A DNA stretch of 64,000 bases from the NCBI GenBank assembly GCA_014898425.1, contig RCSZ01000002.1, forward strand, positions 620,001 through 684,000, in the 5' to 3' direction. Source of the stretch: Botryotinia globosa (lineage: Eukaryota; Ascomycota; Leotiomycetes; Helotiales; Sclerotiniaceae). The position numbers and the translations under genes were made by a program. The notes below the pieces were generated by a model. It saw only the letters and a program-made list of their open reading frames with translations, did not search any database and had not been told where the DNA came from. This document shows, one piece after another, positions 36,281 to 49,621 of this stretch (the first letter of the stretch is position 1; each line of letters opens with the position of its first letter).

Positions 36281-38226
36281 TAAACAAATAATAATTTAAA
36301 TCTAATTATAATCTCAATAAATATAGTTATTCCCAGTATTAGTAAATCAATCAATAATTTCATTAATAAAATATATAAATCATTTAAACTAATTATAATT
36401 ATATATATAATATTTCGAAATCTTTTTACTTATTATTAATTATTAAACATTCAAAAGAATTTTAGAATATTCTTATAAAATTATAAATTAATAAATAATA
36501 AAATCTTTTATTATAATTACCTTTTTGTTTCTTTTTCTATCAAATTTTATATATAGATTATATATTAAATATATTCAATTAAACTAATTAGATATCCCAA
36601 CTATATTAAAACTATCAATTTTGTTTTTTATATATATTAATAGCTCAATATATTTAGAAAAATCGAAATATTTATACAAGCTTTTTACTTTATTATATTC
36701 AGATTTTTGAAATCTTTACTAATATTATTCTATTTCTAATTCGATATTTCTATTAACTATATTATATTATTATCAATCAATAAATATTATAAAAAAAAAT
36801 TAATATATTATTATAATTGTTTGCTATTTAATCCAAATATAATATTTTAGAATAATTATAAAACTATTCATAAAAGAAATTCGCAAATCAATTTATTAAA
36901 AAGATTTATTATCTATATAAGACTTCCAATAATATTATATCCAATAAAAACTTTTAATTTGTTTTTAAATTTTGAAAATATCTGTTCAAATATTTATCAA
37001 TCATTTTGAAACGATTTATCTTATTCCATTTTGAATCTAATAATCAAATAAAAAAAGTTAATACTATAATCAAATAATATTTTATATTTTTTATAAATTT
37101 TTATTTAAATAATTAATCTAATTGATTTTTATTCGCAAAATTCATATTAAATAATATTATATCAGAAATTATTAATATATCTCTTTTCTTTATTAATTAT
37201 AATTTCCATTTATATTTTGATATCAAATTATTTATATTTATTTTATTGAATTTATTATATTAAAGAAAGCAAAAGTTTTTTAAAGTTAATAAAATTATAA
37301 ATAGATTTGATTTCATTTTAATTAAATTAAAAATGCTTGTAATTTAATCGATTCAAAAATACAAAGATTATATTAATAAAATTTATAATAATACTTTTTT
37401 TTATAAAAAAATAAAAAAATAAAAATGAATATAAAGAATATAAAAACCAATTATTTAATAAAAAAGGGTAATAATGAATAGAACGATTTTTATAAAATCC
37501 TCAAAGTTTACAAATATATTTGTTTACTTTAATTCCTAATTAGTTTCAAAATCTTTCTAATGTTTTATAATTCATTACTTCAATTACTCTATAATTTATT
37601 AAAATTATTAGATTAAATTATTATTAATATTATTGAATTATATAGAAATTGAAACTAAGTTTTTAAAAGAAATAATAAAATATATAAAGAAATTTAATAA
37701 TAAAAATTTAAAAAAATTCTTTAATTATTATAATAAAATAGTTTTTATTATTAAATCAAATAAAAATACTATTTATTATTATAACAATTAATTAAAAATC
37801 TTTAAAATCAGAAAAGGATAATCATTATATTTTATTTAACAAATCTAAAGAAATCGAATCCATCTATATAAATTGGATTTAGAAAATCTATTATCTCAAT
37901 TACTATTATCTCAATTACTATTATATCAAGAATAAATTCTAAATAGAAATCAAATAAATTGAAAAATATTTATTAATTAATTATAATCTTCAAAAAAAAT
38001 CGTTTTAATTTTATAATAAAAATTAGAGTTTTCTAATATAATTTCAAGAGATTTTGAATTCATTTCAAAGGATATTGGGTTTTTATTCAATCAATTTTAT
38101 TATTTATTTAATTTAAATATAATAATAAATCAACTTAATAAATCAAATCCCTATAATTTTATTGAAAAATAACAAAATTAATTTATACCTTAATTTGTTT
38201 GGAATAAATAAGCTTTAAAGGGAGGG
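36281..38226. other. AT-rich DNA ending in a polypurine tract
   Basis: Nearly pure A/T without coding capacity. The last bases before the LTR at 38,227 read TTTAAAGGGAGGG, a clear polypurine tract, so at least the right end of this interval is probably internal sequence of an LTR retrotransposon. Confidence 0.45.
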
Positions 38227-38382
38227 TGTTATTATAATATTAATTATATTGCTTTTGTACTTCAAATGTAGATTATTAATATACCCTTAGTATACTCTAT
38301 TTCCTATAATAGAGTCTCAACCTTCTATAGCTCTTAGAACCCTTATGATATAATATTATAAGTCTTTACCTGTACCTTGATA
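38227..38382 (+). mobile_element. 3' LTR (family A), RIP-mutated, preceded by a polypurine tract
   Basis: 156 bp starting TGTTATTATA and ending CCTTGATA, directly after AAAGGGAGGG. The purine tract abutting TG is the classic junction between the internal region and the 3' LTR. It is the same family as 29960-30111, from which it differs mostly by C-to-T and G-to-A. Confidence 0.7.
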
Positions 38383-39003
38383 AAGTGAATAGATTTAATT
38401 AAAGGATTATTATTAAAATATTTCAATATTTTTGAAATCAAGAAGAAGATCATATAAAATAATTTGATTAGTATATTCTTATAAATTCAAATTTAAAACT
38501 ATTTAATATTATTAATTTATATAGAAAAAGAATAAAAACGATATTATTTCTTCTGTTACTACTTACTTATTGTGTATTATAAAAACTTGAATATTTTTTT
38601 TTGGAAATGAATCAACACTGAAAAACTAATCTTATTAGTTTGAAAAGAATTTTATAGATTATATAATACAAGATATTATATATATTTTGAAATGGAAAAG
38701 TATTTATATAAATTTTTATTTTTTTGAAATTATTAAAAGATATATTATATATTGCTGATTTATTTATGATGTAAAAGAAATCTGTTAAAAACTTTATTTT
38801 TTTAAAACGATATATATAGTAAAGGTATTTTATAAGATGATTGTATTTTAATTTTAAATTTTCAAGTTTTGAATTTTTTGGTTAATATTATATTTTATTA
38901 TAATATAGAATTGAATAAGTATAAAAAGTTTTTTAAATAGTTTAGAAAAGTGATTTAGAGATGGTATTAATTCAATTATTGAAATATTATTTGTTAATTT
39001 AAT

Positions 39004-39160
39004 TGTTACGGGCATCAGTCGGTTTAGCGTCGGGCCGATTGTTATTCCGATGTGAAGAGTTTATATATATATATATAGCTTTAGAAAGAGGTGTTGGAAA
39101 GATCAATAAAAAGTCTTATAATATATCTATACCTATATCAATATTAATTATTACGTTATA
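39004..39160 (+). mobile_element. possible solo LTR (family D), TGTTACGGGC ...
   Basis: A stretch of better GC begins TGTTACGGGCATCAG, carries a TATA-box-like run (TTTATATATATATATAG) and a polyadenylation-like AATAAA, and may end near TTACGTTATA. This order (TG, TATA, AATAAA) fits an LTR of about 157 bp. No clear target duplication; single copy in the window. Confidence 0.4.
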
Positions 39161-39599
39161 TTTATTCTAATAATTCTTTTTATTTTTTTATTGAAGTAAA
39201 TTAACAATTAGTTTTCGAGAATAGTTTAAAAAGTTTTTTTAAAAAAAATTCAAGGATTTTATTTAAATTAGATTATAATATATTTACAATATATCATTAA
39301 TACACAATTAATATCATTTAGATTGAAATAATCTTTATTTTAGTAAATTGAATTAAAAGAAAATTAAGAAATGAAGATATCTTTATAATTCAAGCTTTTT
39401 AAAATATTTATAAAATATTTTTATAATATATTATCGATATTCTTTCAAAGAATGAATAATTGAATAAAAGAAAGAGAAAAAAAAATTCCAATTTCTTTTA
39501 GGAAGTATATTTTATTTTAATCAATATCTGTAAGATATTAATAAAGTATTTATTTTGTTTGTTAAAGAAAATAGATTTTTATATTTTAGATATTTTCTA

Positions 39600-40470
39600 A
39601 ATTTATCAGAAATTCTGATTTCAAAAGCCCAATAGAAAACTAGCAAAACTATATGTTATTCATTATTTCTAGGATTTTAGGTTTTATAAAAAAAACAATA
39701 GCTATAAAATGTAATGTTTTTATTTTGTAAACTCTGTTAAGAGAATAAAGTTTTTTTACGATGTTTTGGGAGTCTTTTATATTAGAAAAAGATTGAACTA
39801 ATTACTTTATAATTAGTTGAGTTTATTAATGAAAATTGATTGCAAATAACCGATATTATGTTGAATAGCTTATATATTAATAAAAAGCAAAATATTATTT
39901 GATCAAATTATTTTATTTAATAAAAGGATATAGAAAAACTATTTTTAGGATTTCAGATTTTAGGTATTTTTGAATTCTCAAAAATTACTTTAGATTTTAA
40001 AAGTTTAGTGGAAAACTAATAAAGCTTTATATTTTCAAATTATTTTTTGAATTTTAGGTTTTAGATATCTTTTGGATTTTTAGGAATTTTGAGGAATTTT
40101 GAGAATTTAATAGAAAATTAACAAGATTTTGTATTTTGAGATTATTTTTAAATTTTGAAAATTTTGAAAATTTCTTGAAAATTTTAAATCTTTTAAATTT
40201 TAAAAAATCCTTTTAAATTTTGAAAATTTAATAAAAGGTTAATAAAGCTTTGTATTTTCAAATCATTTTTAGAAAAATTTAAATTTTAAATTTTTTAGAA
40301 TTTTGGTACGTTAAATATTTTTAAATTTCTCAAATATTTTGAATTTTCAAGATTTTTAAGATTTTCGGATTTTCAAGATTTTCAGATTTTCAGATTTTCA
40401 GATTTTCAGATTTTCAAGATTTTCAGATTTTAAATATTTTCTAATTTTCTGAACTTTTAGATTTTCAGAA
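39600..40470. repeat. tandem array of T-rich units with TTAATAGAAAATTAACAA core
   Basis: Blocks reading AATAGAAAACTAGCAAAACT, GTGGAAAACTAATAAAGCTT, AATAGAAAATTAACAAGATT and AATAAAAGGTTAATAAAGCT recur near 39,630, 40,010, 40,110 and 40,225. Each is followed by TTGTATTTT(C/G)A and runs of GATTTT. A shorter (GATTTTCA)n array lies at about 40,350-40,430. It is satellite-like and strongly strand-asymmetric: T-rich on the plus strand. Confidence 0.6.
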
Positions 40471-40479
40471 ATTTTAATA

Positions 40480-41340
40480 TTAAAGATTAACAAAATACCA
40501 TCATATTTTAATAATTATAGATTTTATATATTCTCAAAATTGAAAATCGAAAGAATTTTTATTATTATTATTGGATATAAAGCATTAAATTATCGAAAAT
40601 GAACTGATTTTCTTTTCGAATCTTTCGAATTTTAAATCTTTAGGGTTTTTATTATTCTCGGGATTTTGAGCATTTTGAAAATTATATATTAACAAAATAT
40701 TATTGAATTCTAATATTATTACATTCTAATATTATAAATTTTATATATTTTTTAAAAAAGCAAATAGTTTTTGAGATCAAAAATCAAAAAAAGAAACAAA
40801 TTTTTATCGAATATAAACTACTATTTTATTAAAAACAAATTGATTTCTTTTTTTTTTAAATTTTTTAAAGTTTTAGATTTTAAAAATATTAATTCAATTA
40901 ATTTAGATTTTGTATGCTTTTAGAGTTGAAAATCAAAAAGAGAAAAATAAAATCTTATCAAATGAAAATTATTGTTTTATCAAAAACGACGACTTGATTG
41001 TTTCAAATTTTTTAAACTTTTAAACTTTTTAGAATTTTGGGTTTAAAAATGAAAATTTAATTAACTTATAAAATTGCAAGAACTTTAGAATTTCGAGATT
41101 TTGAATATTATATATTAATAAAATATCATTGAATTCTTTTCAAGATTTTCAAAGATTTTATATACTTTCAAAAGATAAATAGTTTTTGAAAACGAAAATT
41201 AAAAAGAGGAAAACAAAATCTTGCCAAATATAAATCATTATACTACCGAAAACAAATTGGTTTCTTCTTTTTTGAATTTTCGAAATTTCAAGATTTTCAA
41301 ACTTTGAAATTCAGATTTTGAGTTAACTTCTAGATATTCT
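40480..41340. repeat. satellite-like array, about four units of ~215 bp
   Basis: Four diverged direct copies begin near 40,480, 40,690, 40,890 and 41,110. Each has (A)TTAACAAAATA...ATTTTATATA, then a block like GTTTTTGAGATCAAAAATC, then AAACAAATTGATTTCTTTT. Unit length about 200-230 bp. It adjoins the shorter-period array on its left. Confidence 0.6.
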
Positions 41341-44300
41341 TATAATATAATATGACAAAAGCTATAAAAAAGTTGAACCTCATAAAATAAGAATATAAAC
41401 ACTATATAACTAACTCTTACTATAAAAGTTAATAAAGCTTAGAAAAGAAAATCGATCTAATAGTAATTAATTATCAATTAGCTTTTAAAGTTTTTAAAGA
41501 ATATACAGAAATTGATTATTAAATAGTTTTTAAAAACTTTCAAAGAATACAAAATAATCTATTGATTAGTTTTGAAAGTTTTTGAGAACAAAAATCAAAA
41601 TGGATTATTATTATTAAAATTAAATCTATATTTATAGGATTTGAAATATAGATAATGATAAATCAAAACTTTTTTATAATATAGAATTAATATAAAACAA
41701 AAAAATGAATAATTTTACACATATAATTGTATCTTTTCTTTTGAAATTAATGAAAAAGGAAAAACATCTAAATACAACACAAATAATGGTTTTATATTTA
41801 ATATAAAGATTATCTAAAGCTTTATATTATCTTTATTTTAATAATCTGTTTGCTTTAATTAATTTTTTAGAATATATATATCAGTTAGGGTATACTATTA
41901 TAAAAAAAATATCGACTGAATGTTGATATTTATAAAAATCTAGTTTTTAAAAAAAATACAATAAATACAATAATATACTATAGAAAATGTTTATTTCTAT
42001 AATATTTTTTAAATATAATATATTATATAATATGAAAGAATAATACACCAATTTTAGCTCAATTTATAATATATAATAGAAATACTTTTATTTGTAAATC
42101 ACAAAAACAATTAAAATCTATCTATTCGAAAACTAAAATAATTAAAACTATATTCGAAAATAAACTAAAAGAAGATTTATTTACTTCAATTCCTTTTAAT
42201 AATTATAATCATAATATGAATATTATCAATATTAAAAATCAATTATATTTATTTATATCGAAATATTAATAAAAAATATATTATAAAGATTATTAAATTA
42301 TAAAATAATAATCATTAGTTATTATTTCAATCAATTACTATTTAATTTATAAAAAATTGGTTTAAAATATTATGTGATTAAATTCCTTAAATATAATATT
42401 TTTGAAAGATCTTTTAATAATAAATTAATTAATGAATTTAAACACAAATATTATTCTAAAAATTGAAAATGATTTATACAAATCTTTAGTAAAGATTTTA
42501 GTTCTATATTAAATCATTATTTTATTAAATTGAAGAAAAAAATGAATTATAATATATATAAAGAATTTTTTTGATATAAAAAGAATTATATTGAAAGAAA
42601 TTTTAAAGAAATTTAAAGAAATTTAAAGAAAAAGGTAATAAATATAAAAATATTATAAATATAATATTTATTTATATAATAATAATATATATTTTAATAA
42701 CTATTATAGAATATAATCCAAATATTATAAGAATTCTCAAAATGCTAATAATTTGATTGATTAATTAGATTCCTATCAAGCGAAGGCGTTATAGAGTAAC
42801 AATCAGATCGACACAACATCTCAAAATCGAGGTATCTTTGTATTTTCGATTTTATTATACAGAATTAATTCTCTATATTCTTTATAAACCCTTTTATTTA
42901 ATCTGATAATTATTTTTATAATAATATTATTAGATAGTGGATTTATAATACCAAATTGTTTTTTGTAATTATTAAATCTTAGATTTATATATTTATTGAA
43001 TTTATAATCCCTATTTAATTTTAATTAATTTTATATAATCAAAAGAAAAAGAAATAAAATGAATATTTAAATACTTTTTTTTTCAAAGCTAATTATTATA
43101 ATTAAAATATTATTTTGAATATATCAAATACTATTAAAAAGTAATTTGATACTTTTGAATATAATATAAAAAGCAAATATATAATTGTTATAAATCTTGT
43201 AATATTATTCAATATTTTTATAATATTTTATATAAATATATTTAATACAACTTTTATAAAAGAATTTATTAATTCTATAATTAATTTTATAATTATTATT
43301 GTTTTCATCGATATTATTATTCTTTTCATATTTCTTGATATTTGTATTCAATTTTCTACCTATATTGTATTTATTATCAGCCCTAAGATTTTTATAGAGA
43401 TAATTAAGTTTAGTAATATAAATAATATTAAAAATAATATTAATATATATATACAAAAATATTAGTTTATATATATAATAATATTACTTTATATATAATA
43501 AAACCCTTTTTTAAATTAATATAAATAGAAATATTATATTCAATTTATATTACCAATTAAATAATAATAAAATAATTGATTATATATCCTACATAATCCT
43601 ATTATCTCAATACTTGATAAAGAGTGATTTCAATATTTAATATTATATATTCAAATCAAAAATACAATTTAAATATAGAGATTTGAATTTAATATATTAA
43701 TTTAGTAATAATAATATAAATTTTATTAGTATTTTTAGTAAATCTATATATAAAATTGATTATATTATTAATTTCACTTTTTTAAATATTTTTTTCATTA
43801 GGATTATTGTTAAGGAAAATATATATAATGACTCGAATTATAAAATACAAATTATTATTATTCTAAAATAAAATACAATCTTATGAAAATAATACCATTA
43901 TAGGATTTTAAAAATAGAATTAGGAAAATTCTTTGATTTAATATATATTAATATAATTTGTTTTTTTAATTCCTTTTTTTTTATAAATAAAATAGTAATT
44001 AAAATATATATAATAGATTTTATAATAATAATAAATATTGCTATTTATATAATTGATAAATTTAATAAAGAAAATAATAAAACTATATTATAATAAATCT
44101 TCGAATATAAAAAAACATATTAAAATTATTTTTATAAATACAATACTTCAAATAAAAATATTTCCTAAACAATTTGAATCTTTTATAAAGTAATCCAATA
44201 AACAAAATATAATTATTAAAAGAATATTATAAATAAAATCAAAGATGATAAAAAGTTTTATAAAATTATTAATTAATATAAATTAGGGTTTAATTTGAAA

Positions 44301-47300
44301 TTGTTTTTATTATATATTAATAGAAACTTTATTAAAAATATTATAAAAAAAATTAAGATTTTATATAAAGAGGTTTTTAATTGTTTTAATATTTTTGATA
44401 ATTTCGAATATAACCTCTTTAAAAATTGAAATAGATCGAGTATTTTAAAATAATTCCAATTTCTTTTAATAAAAAGATTGAATATAATATTATTAAAATT
44501 TCTAATATCTCACCAAATATCAATCGTATTACAATACAAATATTTAAGATTTACTAACTAATAATTAATAATATTCTACATAAGCTTTATAATTAATACC
44601 TAATATTTAGTTTTATTCTGCAAATCTAAAAGTTTATTAAAATAATTATACTACCCAAGATTAATAAAAAAGATAAATTCTTTATTTGTTTTTGATAATC
44701 AATTATACTTATTTTTTATATTTTAAAAGATTTAGAAAGAATGATAATCTATTATTTGATATAGATTATATTAACTAATAATATCCTTAGCTTGTAATAC
44801 AAAGAAATCTTCTTTAAAAGAATTATTATAAATCTAATTATTTGTTTTATATATAATATAAAAACTACTTTTTCCCAAAAACTAGAAATTATTATAATCA
44901 CTATAGATATTCAAAATACTTTTGATATATTTCTAAAATAAAAATTATTTGAAAAAATAATTAAATAAGATTGGTTTTTAGCTTTTTTAAGATTAATCGA
45001 TTTCTTTCTTATTAATTAATATATTCAAATTTGTTTAGAAAATTCAATTATATTTAATTATAAAATTATATATAGAATATTATAAAACTCATTTTTATTT
45101 ATTTATATATATGCTATATCTAATTAAACTTATATTATAAAATATAAAGTTATATTTCAAATATATTAATAATTTTTATTTATATTAAACTTTCTAATCC
45201 CTAGATTTCAATATTCTCGTTTTGATAAATAATATAAAAAAAATCTTTAAATGGGGTAATAACAATAAAATTATTTTTGTTTTTGAAAAATTTAAAATAA
45301 TCTATTTTATTAAAAAAAGAAAGAATTATACTCCCTTTTATATTATCAATAAAAAGTTTATTATTATATTAATTATTATAATCAAAAATAAAATATAATC
45401 TACTTTAAAATAACTCGAAATCTGATTTAATAAAAAACTTTTTTTTAAAAAATATATCATTATAAAAACTATTAAAATTTGAATAGTGATATATTATATC
45501 TATAATTTTATAAAAACAATTGATAATCCTTTAGTTTTAGTTTTATACAAAATTATTATTATCTACATTATTCCCTTTTTTATATATAAAACCAAAATAT
45601 AATTTAATAATAAAACAAAATCATTTTATATTCAATATATTATTTATAATTTTATTATCTCCTTCTAAATGAATTAATATATTGATTTATTAAAATAAAT
45701 ATTTGTTTTAATATTCAAAAATATACTTTCAATTTAAAAAATTATTCCAATGATTTTTTTTATTAAAAATACAAATATTCTATTTATTAATACAATACTA
45801 AATAAAATCAAACTTCAATTCATTATATATATTTAATTAATAAATACTTTTCACCCTATAATCCACCAAATTATATCCCTATTTATTATTAAAAACAAAA
45901 GTATTAATTAATAATAAAAATCTAAAATTAAAATTTAGTATTTAGAAATAATCCTTTTTAATATTATATATTCTATATTACAATCTCCACATTTCTCTCC
46001 AAAGTATTAAATAAATCTAATAAAAGATATTAATAAAAAAACAATAATTATTAACTTTAAGAAGTAATAATCTTATCTTTTTTTTAATAAAATTTCAATC
46101 TTCTCAAATAATTTTGAATAAATTGTTAATAAAAAGAGATTTATTGAATATAAATATATAATATATTAAAATAAAGAATAAATCGCTATTAATTTAAACT
46201 TGATTAATAATACCTTATATATTTTTGATTTAGAGGTAATTGAGATTTATATAAACCTCAAATATACTTTAAAAATCTTTTTATTTAATGAATAATATTT
46301 ATAGTTCTATATCAATAATATTTTAATAATTTAGTATTTATATAACAATACATCCGATTTTTTTTAATAGGTTTTTTATATTTATCAAAATATTATATAG
46401 AGTTTTGATATTAGGGTTTGCTGATCCCCTGGATATACAGATATTGAGAGGAATAAAATTATTGATAAACTTATTAATTTTAAACCCTATAAATTTATTT
46501 AGAATCTAAAATCTGCTTTAATATTTATTATTAATAGAATAGGGATTATTATTAGATGGTTTTATAATTGAATGGAATAATTCTAATAAAAGAAATAATA
46601 ATTTATTTTTTTAAATATTTATAATAAATAGAACCTTGTTTATATAATTAAGTTTTCTTTAGAATTAGATTTATTAAAAAAAATATTATATTATATTCTA
46701 ATTATACATATAGAATATAAGGATTTTGTATAATATTATAGAAAGTTCTAATATTAAAATATTAATTTGAAATATTCTTATAGTTATTAAAAGATTTTTG
46801 AATATTTGATATTATATTATAAATTATTAATTCAATTCGAAAAATGATTTAAATAATTATTTTTACTCCCATCTTTATCAATAACAAAAGGTTTTAATTA
46901 CCTTTTATTTTTAATATTACAATTATTAATATTAATCAAATTCTTTAAAATCATTTGGTTTTATACTAGCATTTATTTTTATTAAAAATATTTAATTACT
47001 TTTTTCTTTCTTTTTCTTTTTCTTTTTCTTTTTTTTTAATTAGATTTTATTTTTCTTTCATTTAATTTGAATAATAATTAAAGAATATAATAAAAGTTTT
47101 TTTTGGTGTTAACATATTTTATAAATATATATCTTTATAGCCTACATTTGTTTATTTCTAAAGAATTATATCTAATTTTTTAAAATCCTAAAAATACTAT
47201 TGGCTCTATTTCAACTAATAAAAAAGAAATTATTCAAATAGATTTTAATTTTTATATATATAAATTGCTTTTTAAGATATTAAATAAATCTATAATTTAG

Positions 47301-47380
47301 TACATCCCTATATCCTTTGAAAGGTTTTCAGGGTTGGTCTTAAGTTAGTTTGATGGATATTAATAAATACTATTATTACT
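41341..47380. other. 6 kb of AT-rich DNA without recognised features
   Basis: Extremely AT-rich with stops in all frames. A slightly richer patch at about 42,775-42,835 (AAGCGAAGGCGTTATAGAG) is the only local composition change seen. The longest open frame (minus 43456-43205) is poly-Asn/Ile/Tyr from A/T codons, not a gene. It probably consists of RIP-mutated transposon bodies that I cannot classify by eye. Confidence 0.45.
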
Positions 47381-47384
47381 ACTA

Positions 47385-47602
47385 CTACTACATGAAGTAA
47401 TAGTCTAGGGGATAATGCTAATATTAATAGAGTGGTATTTCTATGGTATTTGTAGTGCTACTACTAATAAAGTAGTATTTCTACGATATTCGAATTCCTA
47501 AATGATATTCGAGATTCTAAACGGTACTCGAATTTCTAAATAGTGCCAGTACTAATAGAGTAGTATTTCTATAGTACTCGAATCCCTATTTGGCATTAGT
47601 AC
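47385..47602. repeat. degenerate tandem repeat (AGTAGTATTTCTA / TACTCGAATTCCTAAAT)
   Basis: Repeats of AGAGTAGTATTTCTATGG and of TACTCGAATTTCTAAATAG alternate with ACTACTA tracts up to the border of the TIR element at 47,603. Confidence 0.65.
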
Positions 47603-47978
47603 TACAGATGAACCTGGATATACGGGCCTAAAAATTTCGAGGCCTAAATACTCGTATATAAGGGTTTCCCGTATATACAGTTTCAATCTTGGTATTTAGC
47701 CTTGTTTTAAATCTTTAGTCTCGTTTTATATTTTCAGCCTCCCTATTTTCATTAAATTTATCATGTGAATTTATAAATTCACTATATGATAGATTAAAGC
47801 TTGAGTCATTATCACCAATTTTATAAAAGCATTAGGAAAATTAGAATCGTATACTCTTATATAAAGGTATACCTGTATAGGTCAATTTCACTATATAAAT
47901 TTTCAAGAGATTGAAAAATATGCCTATATAAAGGGGATTCTCGTATAGCACGTGCCCGTATATCCAGGTTCATCTGTA
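47603..47978. mobile_element. TIR element CAGATGAACC ..., TA target site (pogo/mariner-type MITE)
   Basis: Perfect 23-bp terminal inverted repeats starting CAGATGAACCTGGATATACG at 47605 and ending with the inverse at 47976, each bordered by TA. The 372-bp element has no coding capacity. CAG at the termini with TA duplication is typical of the pogo/Fot1 branch. Confidence 0.85.
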
Positions 47979-49345
47979 TATTCAATTAGGGACTTAGTGA
48001 AAAAAGCTTTTAATAAAATATTATTTAAATTATAATATAATTATTATATTCTGGATTTTATAAAATTAATAAAAAATGAATAATATTTTTTTAATAGTAG
48101 TTTCAAATCCCTGTAATTCGATATATAAAATTATTTCAGGGATTAATAGGTATATATGTTTCAATATCTTTGAATATTATAAACAATTTTTTTATAAAAT
48201 TGTATTTATATAATAATTTCGAATTTATAAATTTATTATATTTCGAATAGAGTTCTAATATAATATATAATAATAGTAGTAGTAGTAAATTCATAATCGA
48301 TTCAGTCTATATAGCTATACTAAGACTATGCGATGTATCTATATTTGTATCTAAATGAATAAAAAAGATAATAAAAATCTATCCCTTTTTGATATTCTAC
48401 TAAATCGCTTATACTATATATTTATTCTATTTAATACTTATAATCTATAATATTTATATTTTTGAAAACAATGTTATTGAAAACTTTATTTCTATTCTAT
48501 AAATTAATAATATACAGTTTATTACCATTCTATTTAATAATATAAATTCTCCTTTTCCCCTTTATTAATATAATAATATCTATTATATTTATTATTGATA
48601 TTATTATTATAATAGTATTATATAATCTTATAGCTATCTGTTTTTATTTTATAATAATTATATTTATTTGTTCGCTTTTTTTTTTCTTTTTTGACTTTTT
48701 TCTCTTTATTTATTTCATTTAATTCTTTACCTATTGTTTATTTATTCTTTATAATAAAATATTTATTCTTCTGTATATCCTTAAAGTCTTATTATGTTAT
48801 ATCCCCTTATTTTCCTGAATTCTATTATCTTATCTAATTTTCTATTATTCCCAAATTAAACCTTTACTAAAATATTACTTAAGAAAAAGATCGGTGCGCA
48901 AAAGCTTCCCCTTTATTCTTATCCCATCATATACCCCTTTCATAATTATTATATTAAATATTTATATCAGTTTATCTATAATCCCATTATAACCTATATC
49001 TATATTTATAAAAAATAATTCTATTACTATACTAAAAAAAGTATATACTACAATATATATATTCCATCCCTAAATTTTATTTTTAATAAAATATAACTGA
49101 TAATCTGGTTTTCTATATAGATTCCTATAGACTATATAGATATTGTGATAAATACTCTAGACACTGCCACTACCTATAAGGAGGGTGCTCAGATGGTTGC
49201 TATATAATATAGAAATTAAATATTAATTGAATTTTATTAGAATTTTTAAATATAATTTTTCTTTTTTTTTCTGATTATAGCTCTTTTTTTTGGCTAGAAC
49301 CCATTTTGAAAAATGGTTAATTTGAATTCTATAACTTTTTTTTTT
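47979..49345. other. AT-rich DNA, no gene
   Basis: Stops in all frames. A short (TAG)n tract lies near 48,270-48,290, and the stretch 48,880-49,200 is slightly richer in C. No element boundary is supported. Confidence 0.4.
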
Positions 49346-49348
49346 TAG

Positions 49349-49455
49349 GCTTATAATTTCAGTGCCTATAGAGGCTAGCTATAAGGGTTTGAGTCTATAA
49401 TTTTAGTGCCTATAGGAGTTAGCTACAGGGCTTATAGGGGCTAGCTACAGGGATT
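49349..49455. repeat. tandem repeat (TTTTAGTGCCTATAGG ... GCTAGCTACAGGG)
   Basis: Two copies of TATAATTTTAGTGCCTATAG (one with C for T) and three of GGCTAGCTACAGGG or close variants are interleaved within about 105 bp. Confidence 0.75.
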
Positions 49456-49483
49456 AATTAGTTATATTTTGATCGTGCTTTCA

Positions 49484-49612
49484 TTATATCAGGGGTGCGT
49501 GTATTATACCCAATCAAAAGTACAACTCAGACACCGTATCCCGATTGGGTATTGTACAGCGTGGGGGTATTGTGGGGGTACCATACAGAATTCCCACCTG
49601 TGCCGTTAAGGT
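49484..49612. other. GC-richer patch with an imperfect hairpin
   Basis: GTATTATACCCAATC (49511 on) and GATTGGGTATTGTAC (to about 49,557) form a hairpin with arms of about 15 bp. The patch starts near CAGGGGTGCGTG and ends near CACCTGTGCC, which might be degenerate inverted ends of a small DNA element; I could not confirm boundaries. Confidence 0.45.
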
Positions 49613-49621
49613 ATTAAAATT

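Noticed and set aside
29955..38387. 5-bp target duplication linking the two family A LTRs
   Set aside because: The flanks TTAAG and AAGTG do not match when the LTR ends are set at TG and CA/TA, so I do not claim a single complete element.
43205..43456. 83-codon open frame rich in Asn, Ile, Tyr and Lys
   Set aside because: Composition is exactly what random A/T DNA gives; no motif or conserved copy.
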